Assembly (NCBI GenBank): GCA_029865845.1
Contig: JARXAM010000060.1
Location: 1 to 46,430 of the forward strand
From: Rhodoferax sp.
Lineage (GTDB): Bacteria; Pseudomonadota; Gammaproteobacteria; Burkholderiales; Burkholderiaceae_C
Direction: 5' to 3'
Length of the DNA: 46,430 nt
The notes under the pieces were generated by a model. The model was given only the letters and a program-made list of their open reading frames with translations. It had not been told where the DNA came from and did no database searches. The position numbers and the translations under genes were made by a program. Each line of letters starts with the position of its first letter. Position 1 is the stretch's first letter. This document shows positions 1 to 8,245 of the stretch, in pieces.

Positions 1-56
1 ACAGGTTCCGCGCGGCCCCCGTGCGTGTCGAAGTAGCTGAGTTTCAGTTGGGGCAT
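1..56 (-). CDS. Glutathione S-transferase, N-terminal fragment (cut by window edge)
   Basis: On the minus strand an ATG at 56-54 opens a frame that runs off the left edge and encodes MPQLKLSYFDTHGGRAEP. The pattern K-L-x-Y-F-D-x-x-G-R-A-E-P is the first strand and start of helix 1 of the thioredoxin-fold domain in sigma/mu-like glutathione S-transferases, which conjugate glutathione to electrophiles in the cytoplasm; the Tyr in the YF pair is the usual catalytic position. A purine-rich stretch (GAAGGA) lies about 8 bases upstream as a possible ribosome site. Only 18 codons are visible, so family assignment rests on this signature. The 222 bases between it and the uridine kinase stop must hold its promoter or a read-through linker; I saw no clear promoter or other gene there. 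Confidence 0.6.
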   Translation of the reverse strand, partial: MPQLKLSYFDTHGGRAEP

Positions 57-278
57 GGGGTGGTCCTTCAAAGGTGTTGGTCGGGGCCGCTCGTCTGTCG
101 TGCAGGGCGTGGGGCATTCTATGCAGGCCAACGGTTATGCATCGGCGCGCGGCGTAATTGCCCTTGGACCCGCCCATGTGGGTCTACTGGACGCGCCACG
201 TAAGTTAGCTTGGCTAGCGCGTGTGATGGCTGCAACAGCGGACGCCTTGCGAGCCGCAGCGGTGCGCGCGATACACCG

Positions 279-920
279 TTAGCCCCGTTCCAAGTTCTGA
301 ATCAGTGTTTTCACCTTGGTGGTGATGATGTCTACCGCAGTGTCGTTGGCCCCGTGGGGCAGGATGACGTGGGCGTGCCGCTTGGTGGGCTCGATGAACT
401 GCTTGTGCATGGGGCGCACGGTTTCCAGGTACTGGGCGATCACGCTCTCGGTGCTGCGGCCGCGCTCGGTAATGTCTCGCTGCAGGCGGCGGATGAAGCG
501 CACGTCGGCCGCAGTGTCCACAAAAATCTTGAGCGACATCATCTTGCGCAAGTCCGGGTCAAACAGCGCAAACAAGCCTTCCATCACGATCACCGGGGCC
601 GGATTCACCACCACGGTGGTGGGCGCGCGGTTGTGCTGTACGAAATCGTAGGTGGGCATGGCGATGGCTTCGCCGCGGCGCAGTGCCTGCAGGTGCAGCA
701 CCATCAGGGGCCAATCGAATGCGTCGGGGTGGTCGTAATTGGTTTTGACGCGCTCCTCCATCAGGAGGTGGGTCTGGTCGCAGTAGTAGTCGTCTTGGTA
801 GACCACGCTGGCCATCTCAGGGCCAATGGAGGCCAGCACCTGGCGCGTCACGGTGGACTTGCCGCTGCCGCTGCCGCCGGCAACACCAATGACGAAAGGT
901 TTGCTGGATGGGTTGGGCAT
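279..920 (-). CDS. udk: Uridine kinase
   Basis: Encodes 213 residues, the usual length of Udk, which phosphorylates uridine and cytidine to UMP and CMP with ATP or GTP in pyrimidine salvage. The P-loop GVAGGSGSGKST lies at about residues 12-23. It is followed by the YQDDYY segment that contributes a catalytic Asp, then YDHPDAFDW and IVMEGLFALF, typical of the family, and RRLQRDITERGRS near the lid region. The frame stays open far upstream, but ATG 920-918 is chosen because it begins MPNPSSKPF right before the kinase core and gives normal length; the upstream extension is low-complexity and unlike Udk. A small palindrome (GCTATTT-T-AAATAGC, 952-966) lies just upstream and may belong to the promoter region. 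No partner gene is apparent. Confidence 0.93.
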   Translation of the reverse strand: MPNPSSKPFVIGVAGGSGSGKSTVTRQVLASIGPEMASVVYQDDYYCDQTHLLMEERVKTNYDHPDAFDWPLMVLHLQALRRGEAIAMPTYDFVQHNRAPTTVVVNPAPVIVMEGLFALFDPDLRKMMSLKIFVDTAADVRFIRRLQRDITERGRSTESVIAQYLETVRPMHKQFIEPTKRHAHVILPHGANDTAVDIITTKVKTLIQNLERG

Positions 921-1160
921 GGCAGATTCCGGTTTGGTGGCGATACAACAGGCTATTTTAAATAGCGCGGTGGGGGCTAGCGCAGGCTGCGCTGCACAGC
1001 AATGGCTGACCAGGGCAATGCTGCAGTTACCCGGCCAAAATCCGGTACAGTGGCCCGCCGGACGAGGCGCGCAGGCCACCGGAGGCCCTGCTCGACCGGT
1101 GATGATTGTGTGGGGCAGACGGGCTTCAGCGCTTTGGTGCACATGGGGATAGGGAGGCTA

Positions 1161-2096
1161 ATGAGAATACTGTTGACAGGTGCCACCGGTTTTGTGGGCA
1201 GTGCTGTTTTTGCGCAGGGCACACAACGTGGACTCGCAATACGGGCGGCCGTGCGCAAGCGGGCCAATGCCGAAAGCGTGGCTGATGTCGTGCAAGTAGG
1301 TGACTTGGACGGGGAGACGGATTGGTCTGCCGCCCTGCAAGGCATAGATGTCGTGGTCCACATGGCTGCGCGCACCCACGTGATGCGTGAGACATCGCCC
1401 GATCCCGCGCAGGCTTACCAGCGTGTGAATGTGCAGGGCACTCTGCACCTGGCGCGCCAAGCGGCTGCGGCGGGTGTGCGCCGGTTTGTATTTATCAGTT
1501 CGATCAAGGTCAACGGAGAAAGTACCCGCCCGGGGCACGCTTTTACCGCCGACGATGATCCGGCGCCGCAGGACGCCTATGGCCGGTCCAAAGCGGATGC
1601 CGAGCGCGGGTTGCAGCAACTTGCCGCTGCGACTGGCATGGAGCTCACGGTGCTTCGACCCGTTTTGGTGTACGGCCCGCAGGCCAAGGGAAACCTTGCG
1701 CGCCTCACGGCCTGGATTCAGCGCGGATGGCCCCTGCCGCTGGGATGCGTGACCACCAACCGCCGTAGTTTGGTGGCCTTGGACAATTTGGTGGACTTGA
1801 TCTTGCTTTGTGTGGACCACCCGTGTGCTGCCAACCAGGTTTTTTTGGTCAGTGACGGCGAAGACCTGTCGACTGCGGACTTGCTGCAGCATCTGGGGCG
1901 GGCTGTAGGGCGGGCGCCGCGTCTGCTATCGGTGCCGGTAGGGGCGATGGTGTGGTTTGCCGCCGTGTTGGGAAAAAATGCCTTCATGCAGCGATTGGTA
2001 GGTTCTTTGCAAGTGGATACTGCCAAGACCAGCGCGCTATTGGGGTGGGTGCCTCCGTTGTCGGTGGAAGATGGACTGTCCAAGGCGGTGAAGTGA
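1161..2096 (+). CDS. NAD-dependent epimerase/4-reductase for nucleotide sugar (WbpV/WreQ-like)
   Basis: A 311-residue extended short-chain dehydrogenase. The Rossmann motif TGATGFVG is at residues 6-13, the SSIKVNGE segment after 112 carries the catalytic Ser region, and the catalytic pair is Tyr140-x3-Lys144 (YGRSK). Start ATG 1161 has GGGAGG 4-9 bases upstream; the open frame extends to 1002 but the extension is not SDR-like. It is followed directly by an initiating sugar transferase and a membrane 4,6-dehydratase. In Rhizobium etli (WreV, WreQ, WreU) and in Pseudomonas O-antigen loci (WbpM, WbpV) this set makes UDP-QuiNAc or a related 6-deoxy sugar from UDP-GlcNAc. I infer that this enzyme reduces or epimerises the 4-keto intermediate. 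A generic UDP-glucose 4-epimerase role is possible but fits the context less well. Confidence 0.82.
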   Translation: MRILLTGATGFVGSAVFAQGTQRGLAIRAAVRKRANAESVADVVQVGDLDGETDWSAALQGIDVVVHMAARTHVMRETSPDPAQAYQRVNVQGTLHLARQAAAAGVRRFVFISSIKVNGESTRPGHAFTADDDPAPQDAYGRSKADAERGLQQLAAATGMELTVLRPVLVYGPQAKGNLARLTAWIQRGWPLPLGCVTTNRRSLVALDNLVDLILLCVDHPCAANQVFLVSDGEDLSTADLLQHLGRAVGRAPRLLSVPVGAMVWFAAVLGKNAFMQRLVGSLQVDTAKTSALLGWVPPLSVEDGLSKAVK

Positions 2097-2657
2097 GTGA
2101 ACATGATTCGACTATTTGACGTGGTGTTGTCTGCATGCGGGTTGGTGGTGCTGTCCCCCCTGTTGTTGGTGATTTGGGGAGTGGGGCTGTGGGACACCGG
2201 CGCCCCCATTTTTTTTCAAACGCGGGTTGGGCGGGCGCAAAAGCCATTCACCTTGGTGAAGTTCCGCACCATGCGGCGCGACACGGCAAGCGTGGCATCG
2301 CATTTGGCAGATGCAAGTGCCATCACGCCATGGGGCCGCTTGTTGCGGCGTACCAAACTCGACGAGTTGCCCCAGTTGTGGAATGTGCTGAAAGGTGAGA
2401 TGAGTTTGGTGGGGCCTCGCCCATGCTTGCCTACGCAAACCGAACTGATCCACGAGCGTGCTGCACTGCGCGTGTTTGCTGCCAGGCCAGGCATCACGGG
2501 CCTGGCCCAGATGCGTGGCATCGATATGTCTACCCCCGCGCTGCTGGCCCAAACAGACGCGCACATGCTGCAAACCCTGACTGTTGGGGCTTATGTAAAG
2601 TGCATTGCGTTGACATTGCGTGGCGACGGCGCAGGCGACCGGGTGCGGCCCACCTGA
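2097..2657 (+). CDS. Initiating sugar-1-phosphate transferase (PglC/WreU type)
   Basis: A 186-residue bacterial sugar transferase that would move a sugar phosphate from a UDP sugar onto undecaprenyl phosphate at the inner membrane, the first step of O-antigen or exopolysaccharide assembly. One N-terminal hydrophobic segment (about residues 8-30) is followed by FFQTRVG, then KFRTM, LRRTKLDELPQLWNVLKG with the catalytic Asp-Glu pair, MSLVGPRP and PGITGLAQ. The short length with a single membrane segment matches monotopic PglC-type enzymes rather than large WbaP proteins. The start is either GTG 2097, one base after the previous stop and 8 bases after AAGGCGG, or ATG 2103; spacing favours GTG. 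Tight coupling with the preceding reductase gene supports a shared pathway. Confidence 0.87.
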   Translation: MNMIRLFDVVLSACGLVVLSPLLLVIWGVGLWDTGAPIFFQTRVGRAQKPFTLVKFRTMRRDTASVASHLADASAITPWGRLLRRTKLDELPQLWNVLKGEMSLVGPRPCLPTQTELIHERAALRVFAARPGITGLAQMRGIDMSTPALLAQTDAHMLQTLTVGAYVKCIALTLRGDGAGDRVRPT

Positions 2658-2701
2658 GACCCTTGCACGCCCATTACCCAACATTCCCCGTCTGAGGCCG
2701 T

Positions 2702-4693
2702 ATGTTTGAATCCTTATCGCGCTCTGCGAACCGACTGGCCGTTCCCGTGTTGGCCTTGCCCCGATCCGTCAAGCGTGTGGTGGTGGTGGCGTTGGATATT
2801 GCGCTGTGCGTGCTGTCGGTATGGCTGTCGCTCTATTTGCGCTTGGGGGACTTTGTGCCCTTGTCCGGTGCGGCGCTCTGGCCGGCAATCGCGTCAGTGC
2901 TGCTGGCATTGCCGCTGTTTATCCGGTCGGGGTTTTACCGCGCCATTTTTCGCTACAGCGGCATGCCCGCCATGGTGGCGGTAGGGCGCGCCATGCTGCT
3001 CTATGGGGTGCTGTTCGCCGGAGTGTTTACGTTTTGGGGCGTGACGGGGGTGCCGCGCACGGTGGGCTTGATCCAGCCCGTGGTGTTGTTGTTACTGGTG
3101 GGGGCCTCGCGTGCGGCGGCGCGTGTTTGGCTGGGCGGGCTGTACCACTTGCAGTTACGCAAAGCGGCTTTGCCCAGTGTGCTGATTTATGGGGCCGGCA
3201 ATGCGGGCCGCCAGCTCGCTGCTGCCATGGCCAACAGTCACGAAATCCGGGTAATTGGTTTTGTGGACGATGACGATCGCCTGCACGGCCACGTGCTCAA
3301 CGGGCAGCCTATCTATGCGCCCCAGATGGTGGGTGACATCGTGGCGGAGCGGCCGGTGTCTGCCGTCTTGTTGGCCTTGCCGTCAGTAAGCAGGCAACGC
3401 CGCAACCAGATCCTCACCTTCCTCAGCCAGTTTCAGGTGGCGGTGCGCACCCTGCCTGATTTGAGTGATCTGGCCAAGGGCAAGATCAGTCTCAGCGATG
3501 TGCGTGAGCTCGACATTGACGACTTGTTGGGCCGCGAGCCCGTGAAGCCACACGGCTTGCTGCTCAATCTCCATACCCGTGGCAAGACAGTGTTGGTGAC
3601 CGGGGCAGGTGGCAGCATAGGCAGTGAACTGTGCCGCCAGATTTTGCGCACCAGCCCGCGATGCCTCTTGTTGCTGGAGATGAGCGAATTCGCGCTGTAC
3701 CAAATTCACCGCGAATTGTTGGGCCTGGAGGGGGCAGACGGGGTCGAGATCGTGCCCCTTTTGGCGTCTGTGGTGGACCATCAGCGTGTGCAAGAAATCA
3801 TGGACACATGGTCTCCGCACACGGTTTACCATGCGGCCGCCTACAAGCACGTACCCCTGGTGGAGCACAACCCGGCCGAGGGCCTGCGAAACAACGTGTG
3901 GGGAACCCGCGTGTGCGCGGAGGCTGCCCTGCGCCATGGTGTGCGGAACTTTGTTCTCATCAGTACCGACAAGGCCGTGCGCCCGACCAACATCATGGGG
4001 GCCACCAAGCGACTCGCGGAAATGGTGTTGCAAGCGTTGGCCGAACAAGTGCAGGCGGGCAGCGCGGCGGGCGCTGCCCCGCACGGCGTGCGCACCACTT
4101 TTTCCATGGTGCGTTTTGGCAACGTCTTGGATTCGAGTGGGTCTGTGGTGCCCCTGTTTCGAGAGCAGATCAAGCAGGGTGGGCCTGTGACGGTTACCCA
4201 TGCGGAGATGACCCGCTATTTCATGACCATCCCCGAGGCGGCCCAACTCGTTATCCAAGCTGGAGCCATGGGCCAAGGGGGGGATGTATTTGTGCTGGAT
4301 ATGGGCGAACCGGTTCGCATCATGGACTTGGCGCGTCGAATGATCGAACTCAGTGGACTGACCATCAAAAGCGACAGCTACCCCATGGGTGACATCGAGG
4401 TGACGGTGCCCGGTCTGCGGCCTGGCGAAAAACTCTACGAAGAGCTCTTGATTGGCGACGACCCCAGACCCACCCAGCACCCGCGCATCATGCGCGCCCA
4501 TGAACAGTTTTTGCCGTGGGAGCCGCTCACCCAAAAGCTCCAGGCCCTGGCCCTTGCCATGGCGGTCAATGACGTGCCGGTGATTCGCACCATGTTGAGG
4601 CAGCTGGTCGTGGGCTACCAGCCCCAGGGTGATGTGGTCGATTGGGTGCATCTGGCGCAAGAGCGCGATGTGGCCGTGGCGGACCCGCGCTAG
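2702..4693 (+). CDS. Membrane-bound UDP-sugar 4,6-dehydratase (WbpM/CapD family)
   Basis: At 663 residues this matches the large membrane class of UDP-GlcNAc 4,6-dehydratases. Four hydrophobic segments lie between residues 25 and 135. A CoA-binding-like Rossmann domain with IYGAGNAGRQ begins near 162, and the catalytic SDR domain starts with VTGAGGSIGSE at about 299-309. The active-site region reads STDKAVRPTNIMGATK at 421-436: the usual SDR Tyr of Y-x3-K is replaced by Met432, with Lys436, as in WbpM-type enzymes. YHAAAYKHVPLVE and LRPGEKLYEELL are also family hallmarks. It forms the 4-keto-6-deoxy intermediate likely used by the reductase at 1161 and the transferase at 2097. A GAGG motif 7 bases upstream supports ATG 2702. 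A hairpin after the gene (4768-4792) probably ends the transcript. Confidence 0.92.
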   Translation: MFESLSRSANRLAVPVLALPRSVKRVVVVALDIALCVLSVWLSLYLRLGDFVPLSGAALWPAIASVLLALPLFIRSGFYRAIFRYSGMPAMVAVGRAMLLYGVLFAGVFTFWGVTGVPRTVGLIQPVVLLLLVGASRAAARVWLGGLYHLQLRKAALPSVLIYGAGNAGRQLAAAMANSHEIRVIGFVDDDDRLHGHVLNGQPIYAPQMVGDIVAERPVSAVLLALPSVSRQRRNQILTFLSQFQVAVRTLPDLSDLAKGKISLSDVRELDIDDLLGREPVKPHGLLLNLHTRGKTVLVTGAGGSIGSELCRQILRTSPRCLLLLEMSEFALYQIHRELLGLEGADGVEIVPLLASVVDHQRVQEIMDTWSPHTVYHAAAYKHVPLVEHNPAEGLRNNVWGTRVCAEAALRHGVRNFVLISTDKAVRPTNIMGATKRLAEMVLQALAEQVQAGSAAGAAPHGVRTTFSMVRFGNVLDSSGSVVPLFREQIKQGGPVTVTHAEMTRYFMTIPEAAQLVIQAGAMGQGGDVFVLDMGEPVRIMDLARRMIELSGLTIKSDSYPMGDIEVTVPGLRPGEKLYEELLIGDDPRPTQHPRIMRAHEQFLPWEPLTQKLQALALAMAVNDVPVIRTMLRQLVVGYQPQGDVVDWVHLAQERDVAVADPR

Positions 4694-4767
4694 GCATTGC
4701 GAGCCGCATACAGCCAAGACGGTGGCAGCGCATAGGTATCTCAGGCGCTACCGCCGACGTGGCTCTC

Positions 4768-4792
4768 CCAGGGTGCCAAGTTGGCACCCTGG
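4768..4792. terminator. Stem-loop between convergent genes
   Basis: A perfect 10-base-pair stem, CCAGGGTGCC and GGCACCCTGG, with a 5-base loop lies between the end of the dehydratase gene and the end of the minus-strand DUF1501 gene. Position and strength fit a bidirectional terminator. No long T-run follows on either strand, so termination efficiency is uncertain. Confidence 0.55.
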
Positions 4793-4803
4793 TGCGCTTT
4801 GGC

Positions 4804-6195
4804 CTAGCGCATGAACCCCAAGTTTTTCACCGTGTACTTCGATATCCTGGGAATGACGCTTCCCAGGTTCGCGGCCGGTACCCCAAACCATTGGGCCAAG
4901 GTCGCCATGTACTGATCCACACTGACCGAAGGCAAAAGTCGCCCGCTTCCCACTTGCTCAGGGTGGTCCACACCGATCTTGGGCACGCCGCCATACCACC
5001 GTTTGCCTTTGACGGCTCCACCCATGATCATGTGAAACGACCCCCATCCGTGGTCGGAACCATCGCCATTGCTGGACAAGGTGCGGCCGAAGTCCGAGCC
5101 TGTAAAGGTCGTCACTTGGTCGGCCACACCGAGTTTTACGGTTTCATCGTAAAAGGCCCGCATGGCTTTGGCAACTTTGTCAAGCAATGCATTGTGGTTG
5201 GTTGGCATGCCTGCATGGGTATCAAAGCCGCCCATCGTTGCGAAAAACACTTGCCGTTTAGGGCCGAGCTTTTCCCTGCCGGCGATCATTTTTGCAATGG
5301 TCTTGAGTTGATCCGCAAGGGGGTTGTCGAGAGGAAAATCCGATACCACTGCCGTCGAAAATGTAGGGTTGATCACATCCACAGCGTTGAACGCTTGCTG
5401 TGTCAGATCCCCATAGGCCGTGTGCATATAGTGGCTTCCTGGCTGCAGCATGATTTTCTTTATCGTGTCCGTCACCAGAGTGTTGTTGAAAAACTTGGCC
5501 AGCGGCACCGCGCCTGCGGGGCCCAGCCGATAGCCCGGCCCTTGGGTGCTGCCAAGAAAAGCGCCTCCAGCGACGTTGATGCCACTCAAAAGTTCGTTGG
5601 GTGCGTTTTGATCGGATATCAGGGGGAGGTCTGTCAACCGTCCACCAAACCCGGTCGTGGAGCTGATTTCCCCCTTGAGCCAGGTGACGGTTTGGTCGTT
5701 ATGCGAAAACAACTTGGCCGGTACGCCAATGCTGTTGTCGAATTCGAACTTGCTCAAGGGGCCGCTCAGTGTGCCAACGTTCATAAGCACCGCGAGCTTC
5801 TCGTCGTTAAACAATTGGTGCAGCGGTTCCAAACTGGGGTTCATGGCAAAGCTGCGGCCTGTGGGCCAGGCGTTCAAGGGTTTGAGCTCGAAGCGTTCGA
5901 GCGAGGTCCTGGTCAACGCGATGGTATTCAGACCGTCATCGATGGCACCGGGATCGGTGCGGACCTTCGAATATTCGTCGTAGCTGGCCTGGTCAAACGG
6001 AACAATGGTGTTGTAGTGGTCGTTGCCGCCCAACAAAAACACCAGTACCAAAGCCTTGTAGTCGCTGTTGGAAACTTGTGCTGCGGCGTTCGCCGTCAAG
6101 GCCAAGTTCATGACCCAGGGCGCAACGGCAGTCATGCCGCCCCATGCTGCGGAGTGGTTGAGAAATGCCCTGCGTGATAGTGATGAGTTTGTCAT
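4804..6195 (-). CDS. Tat-exported DUF1501 protein, copy A
   Basis: 463 residues. The N terminus carries a twin-arginine signal, SLSRRAFL, then a hydrophobic stretch and an ANAAAQ cleavage region near residue 39, so the folded protein is likely exported by Tat to the periplasm or beyond. The mature part has the DUF1501 hallmarks: FLLGGNDHYNTIVP, LFSHNDQT, and FTGSDFGRTLSSNGDGSDHGWG followed by GGAVKGKRWYGG. These resemble the metal-binding core of the sulfatase/alkaline phosphatase superfamily. No catalytic activity is established for the family as far as I know. It starts 3 bases after the DUF1800 stop and has no Shine-Dalgarno-like sequence, so translation is probably coupled. DUF1501 genes very often follow DUF1800 genes. 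It is paralogous to the gene at 8872; the first 69 residues of the two differ at a single site. Confidence 0.88.
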   Translation of the reverse strand: MTNSSLSRRAFLNHSAAWGGMTAVAPWVMNLALTANAAAQVSNSDYKALVLVFLLGGNDHYNTIVPFDQASYDEYSKVRTDPGAIDDGLNTIALTRTSLERFELKPLNAWPTGRSFAMNPSLEPLHQLFNDEKLAVLMNVGTLSGPLSKFEFDNSIGVPAKLFSHNDQTVTWLKGEISSTTGFGGRLTDLPLISDQNAPNELLSGINVAGGAFLGSTQGPGYRLGPAGAVPLAKFFNNTLVTDTIKKIMLQPGSHYMHTAYGDLTQQAFNAVDVINPTFSTAVVSDFPLDNPLADQLKTIAKMIAGREKLGPKRQVFFATMGGFDTHAGMPTNHNALLDKVAKAMRAFYDETVKLGVADQVTTFTGSDFGRTLSSNGDGSDHGWGSFHMIMGGAVKGKRWYGGVPKIGVDHPEQVGSGRLLPSVSVDQYMATLAQWFGVPAANLGSVIPRISKYTVKNLGFMR

Positions 6196-6198
6196 GAT

Positions 6199-7992
6199 TT
6201 ACTTTTGGATTAAATATTCAGGGCTGGCCAAAACCATCAATATCGCCACTTTCACCCGCAGGAGTGCATTGGTGTTCCCGACGGCGGGCTTGGGCAACAG
6301 CTCAATGGTTTGAACCATCAGGCTCACTGTGGGTTGCGACAAACTCTCATTGGCAAGAATAAGGTTCAACATACCGATTAATTCGGTAGGCTTGTCAGAA
6401 ACATCCAGAAACTGCCCGTAGTCGAACTGAGTATTCGAAGGGGCGTTATACAAAATACTAGCGAAAAAGTTAATCAACGAAATAACGCTTACTTCGTTTA
6501 CAATCTGAAATTCAGGTGCGCACAAAGCTTTCGCTTGTAGGCTTGAACCTGGTGGACTGTAGTTCGGTTCGAAGAAATTGAATACAGAAGGTGCCCGCCC
6601 TGGAACTTGTACCAAAGTTTCTGTTATTGAGGCCGAGATTCCCCAGATTCCGTTGGGGTGGTTGGACCTGGTCTTCAGCATACGCAATAGCTGGGTAAAT
6701 CGCAGCGCGGGTTCACGTAGCTTTCCCCAATCATCTCGGGGTTTGTCGATGTTGAGCGGGGAAATCGCTTCACTATCCAATAGTACGGCTTTGATAACCG
6801 CCCGCATATCGCCGCGCACGCCACGGCCATTGTTATTGAATTTTTCTGCAACACGTCTGATGTAGGCTCGACTAGGGTTGCTGGTGACCAGGCGCTGGAT
6901 CAGTTGCCTCCCAATAAAGGGCCCCACATTGGGATGGTTAAACAGCGTATCCAATGCAATTTTCAGGCTTTCTACGCCCAGGGTGTGTTTCTCTATGGTG
7001 ACTCCTAGGAATACCTTTTCTTCGGGCGCGTGGCGCGTCGCATCGTGCACCATGGGTTGGTTCCATCGTTTGATGCCCAGACTTTGGTTGGCCGCCCTCC
7101 AGCCGGTAAACACACGTGCCAGATTTTGAATGTCGGTATTGTTGTACGTTTCTTTGATAACACCGTTTTTGGGGCTGCCATCGATATTCAGCTCAATCGT
7201 GCCGATGGTGAATAGCTGCATGACTTCCCGCGCAAAGTTTTCATCGGGAACCCGTATGGCGACATTTGCTTCGTTGTAGAGTGCCTTGTTGTTGTTCATG
7301 TGGGACAGGTACCAGCCCATGGCGGGGCTAAGGGTCACGTCGTTCAGCAAATCGCGAAAGTTGCCAAAAGCGCCTTTTTCCAGCCAATCAAAATAGGCCG
7401 CGCATGCCAGCGCACGATCACCGCCGCCACCCAGTAGACCCCGTACATTCACCACCATGATTTGGGACAAGGCAAAGCCTACCCGCTTGCGAAGCTGGTC
7501 GGGGGCCGTGGCATAGGATTCCCATATATGTAGGTCCCATGCCCCCTCCGTATTCAAATTTGGTTGCGCCTGATAACGTCGCACATCGTCATAATGGGAG
7601 GCTACAGGTGCTATCTCAAATTGCTCATCAATCCAGGTTGAGCGCCATTTGGTGCAGAGTGCGTCAATATCACTGCCTTGTGCACCAAATGTGGCCTGCG
7701 CCAGAAAACGTGCGGCCGAACTGCGCGGCATTGACATGGGGTATTTCATACCCGTAGGCGTATTCACCCTCATGGGGGTCGCCAGCTCGGCAGACTGCTC
7801 GAAAAAGATATCTGCATTTCTGCTAGATCCGTCTGCATTCCACTCGCCAGGCCCTCCACCGGTGAGTCCACCCTCACTGCTGCCACCACCACACGCAGTC
7901 AATATGCTGGCCGACGTGACTGCCAATGCTGCTGTTTCTTGACGCACCGGCGGCGTGGCTGCCAGCTTACATTCTGTTTCAATTGCTTGCAT
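6199..7992 (-). CDS. DUF1800 lipoprotein, copy A
   Basis: 597 residues. The N terminus has a short hydrophobic run ending in the lipobox LTAC at about residues 32-35, followed by Gly-Gly-Gly-Ser, so it is probably a lipoprotein anchored after Sec export. DUF1800 motifs follow in order: RFLAQATFG near residue 93, LRKRVGFALSQIMVV, NFRDLLNDVTLSPAMGWYL, PDENFAREVMQLFTIG, VFTGWR, GPFIGRQLIQRLVTSNPS and GDMRAVIKAVLLD. The family is common in Proteobacteria and Planctomycetes next to DUF1501 and has no agreed function. An AAAGG ribosome site lies about 6 bases before ATG 7992. It is the first gene of the operon; the paralogue at 10258 has the same motifs and 595 residues. An identical C-terminal stretch of about 40 residues in the two copies reflects the homogenised tract. 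Confidence 0.88.
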   Translation of the reverse strand: MQAIETECKLAATPPVRQETAALAVTSASILTACGGGSSEGGLTGGGPGEWNADGSSRNADIFFEQSAELATPMRVNTPTGMKYPMSMPRSSAARFLAQATFGAQGSDIDALCTKWRSTWIDEQFEIAPVASHYDDVRRYQAQPNLNTEGAWDLHIWESYATAPDQLRKRVGFALSQIMVVNVRGLLGGGGDRALACAAYFDWLEKGAFGNFRDLLNDVTLSPAMGWYLSHMNNNKALYNEANVAIRVPDENFAREVMQLFTIGTIELNIDGSPKNGVIKETYNNTDIQNLARVFTGWRAANQSLGIKRWNQPMVHDATRHAPEEKVFLGVTIEKHTLGVESLKIALDTLFNHPNVGPFIGRQLIQRLVTSNPSRAYIRRVAEKFNNNGRGVRGDMRAVIKAVLLDSEAISPLNIDKPRDDWGKLREPALRFTQLLRMLKTRSNHPNGIWGISASITETLVQVPGRAPSVFNFFEPNYSPPGSSLQAKALCAPEFQIVNEVSVISLINFFASILYNAPSNTQFDYGQFLDVSDKPTELIGMLNLILANESLSQPTVSLMVQTIELLPKPAVGNTNALLRVKVAILMVLASPEYLIQK

Positions 7993-8037
7993 ACATTACC
8001 TTTACATTTTGCTTGCTCACTGGTATTCCCTGAATCT

Positions 8038-8176
8038 ATGTATTTGATGAAATGTGAAATACATAAAAAGTGATTTTTGTTATATGCCATTAACCTGTCC
8101 ATTTGTATTTTTAAAAGAGAGTGTTGGTGGCATCGTAACGATGCAAGACGATTTGGTTTTGTATGGTCAATATGAA
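8038..8176 (-). promoter_or_regulatory. Upstream region of copy A: inverted repeat and conserved block
   Basis: Upstream of the DUF1800 start lies an inverted repeat, ATGTATTT and AAATACAT, with an 11-base spacer (8038-8064). Farther up, about 8085-8176 is conserved with 12134-12228 upstream of copy B, including a small dyad CATCG-TAA-CGATG at 8132-8144, AATGGACAGGTTA on the minus strand and TCTCTTTTA. Conservation of non-coding sequence between otherwise diverged copies suggests it holds the promoter or an operator. I cannot assign -35 and -10 elements with confidence. The inverted repeat itself is not conserved in sequence in copy B, where a different palindrome occupies the same place. Confidence 0.45.
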
Positions 8177-8245
8177 CGTTGACTGCGCATAAAAACAAAA
8201 CCAGCGGGGGTGCGGACAAAATCTTCGACTACCTGGAGGTAGTTC

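Larger units (their letters stand above)
4742..8176 (-). repeat. Tandem duplication, unit A (DUF1800-DUF1501 operon)
   Basis: This unit and the one at 8810-12228 share the same two genes in the same order and orientation, a 22-base identical block at the downstream boundary (4742-4763 and 8810-8831), and a conserved block upstream of the first gene that ends near 8176 and 12228. Outside these limits the flanks are unrelated. The units are clearly paralogous but much diverged: near the 3' ends of the DUF1501 genes only roughly 60 percent of bases match by eye. An exception is the junction of the two genes, which is nearly identical. The IS3 remnant at 8207-8798 separates the units. Confidence 0.9.

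Noticed and set aside
210-965. Long plus-strand frame opposite uridine kinase
   Set aside because: It is the antisense shadow of udk; the translation is low-complexity His/Gly/Val-rich and the minus strand encodes an unmistakable kinase.
952-966. Palindrome GCTATTT-T-AAATAGC as a dispersed repeat of the family
   Set aside because: It resembles eroded intergenic repeats I recall from Comamonadaceae, but only one copy is seen in the window, so it is not listed as a repeat.
3383-4717. 444-codon minus-strand frame
   Set aside because: Antisense of the WbpM-type dehydratase, with His/Gln-rich translation and no family motifs.
4642-6177. 511-codon plus-strand frame
   Set aside because: Antisense of DUF1501 copy A; the real gene has a Tat signal and conserved motifs on the minus strand.
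8191-8210. Target-site duplication flanking the IS3 remnant
   Set aside because: The 3-5 bases outside the two terminal repeats do not match, so no duplication can be claimed; it may have decayed or been lost by recombination.
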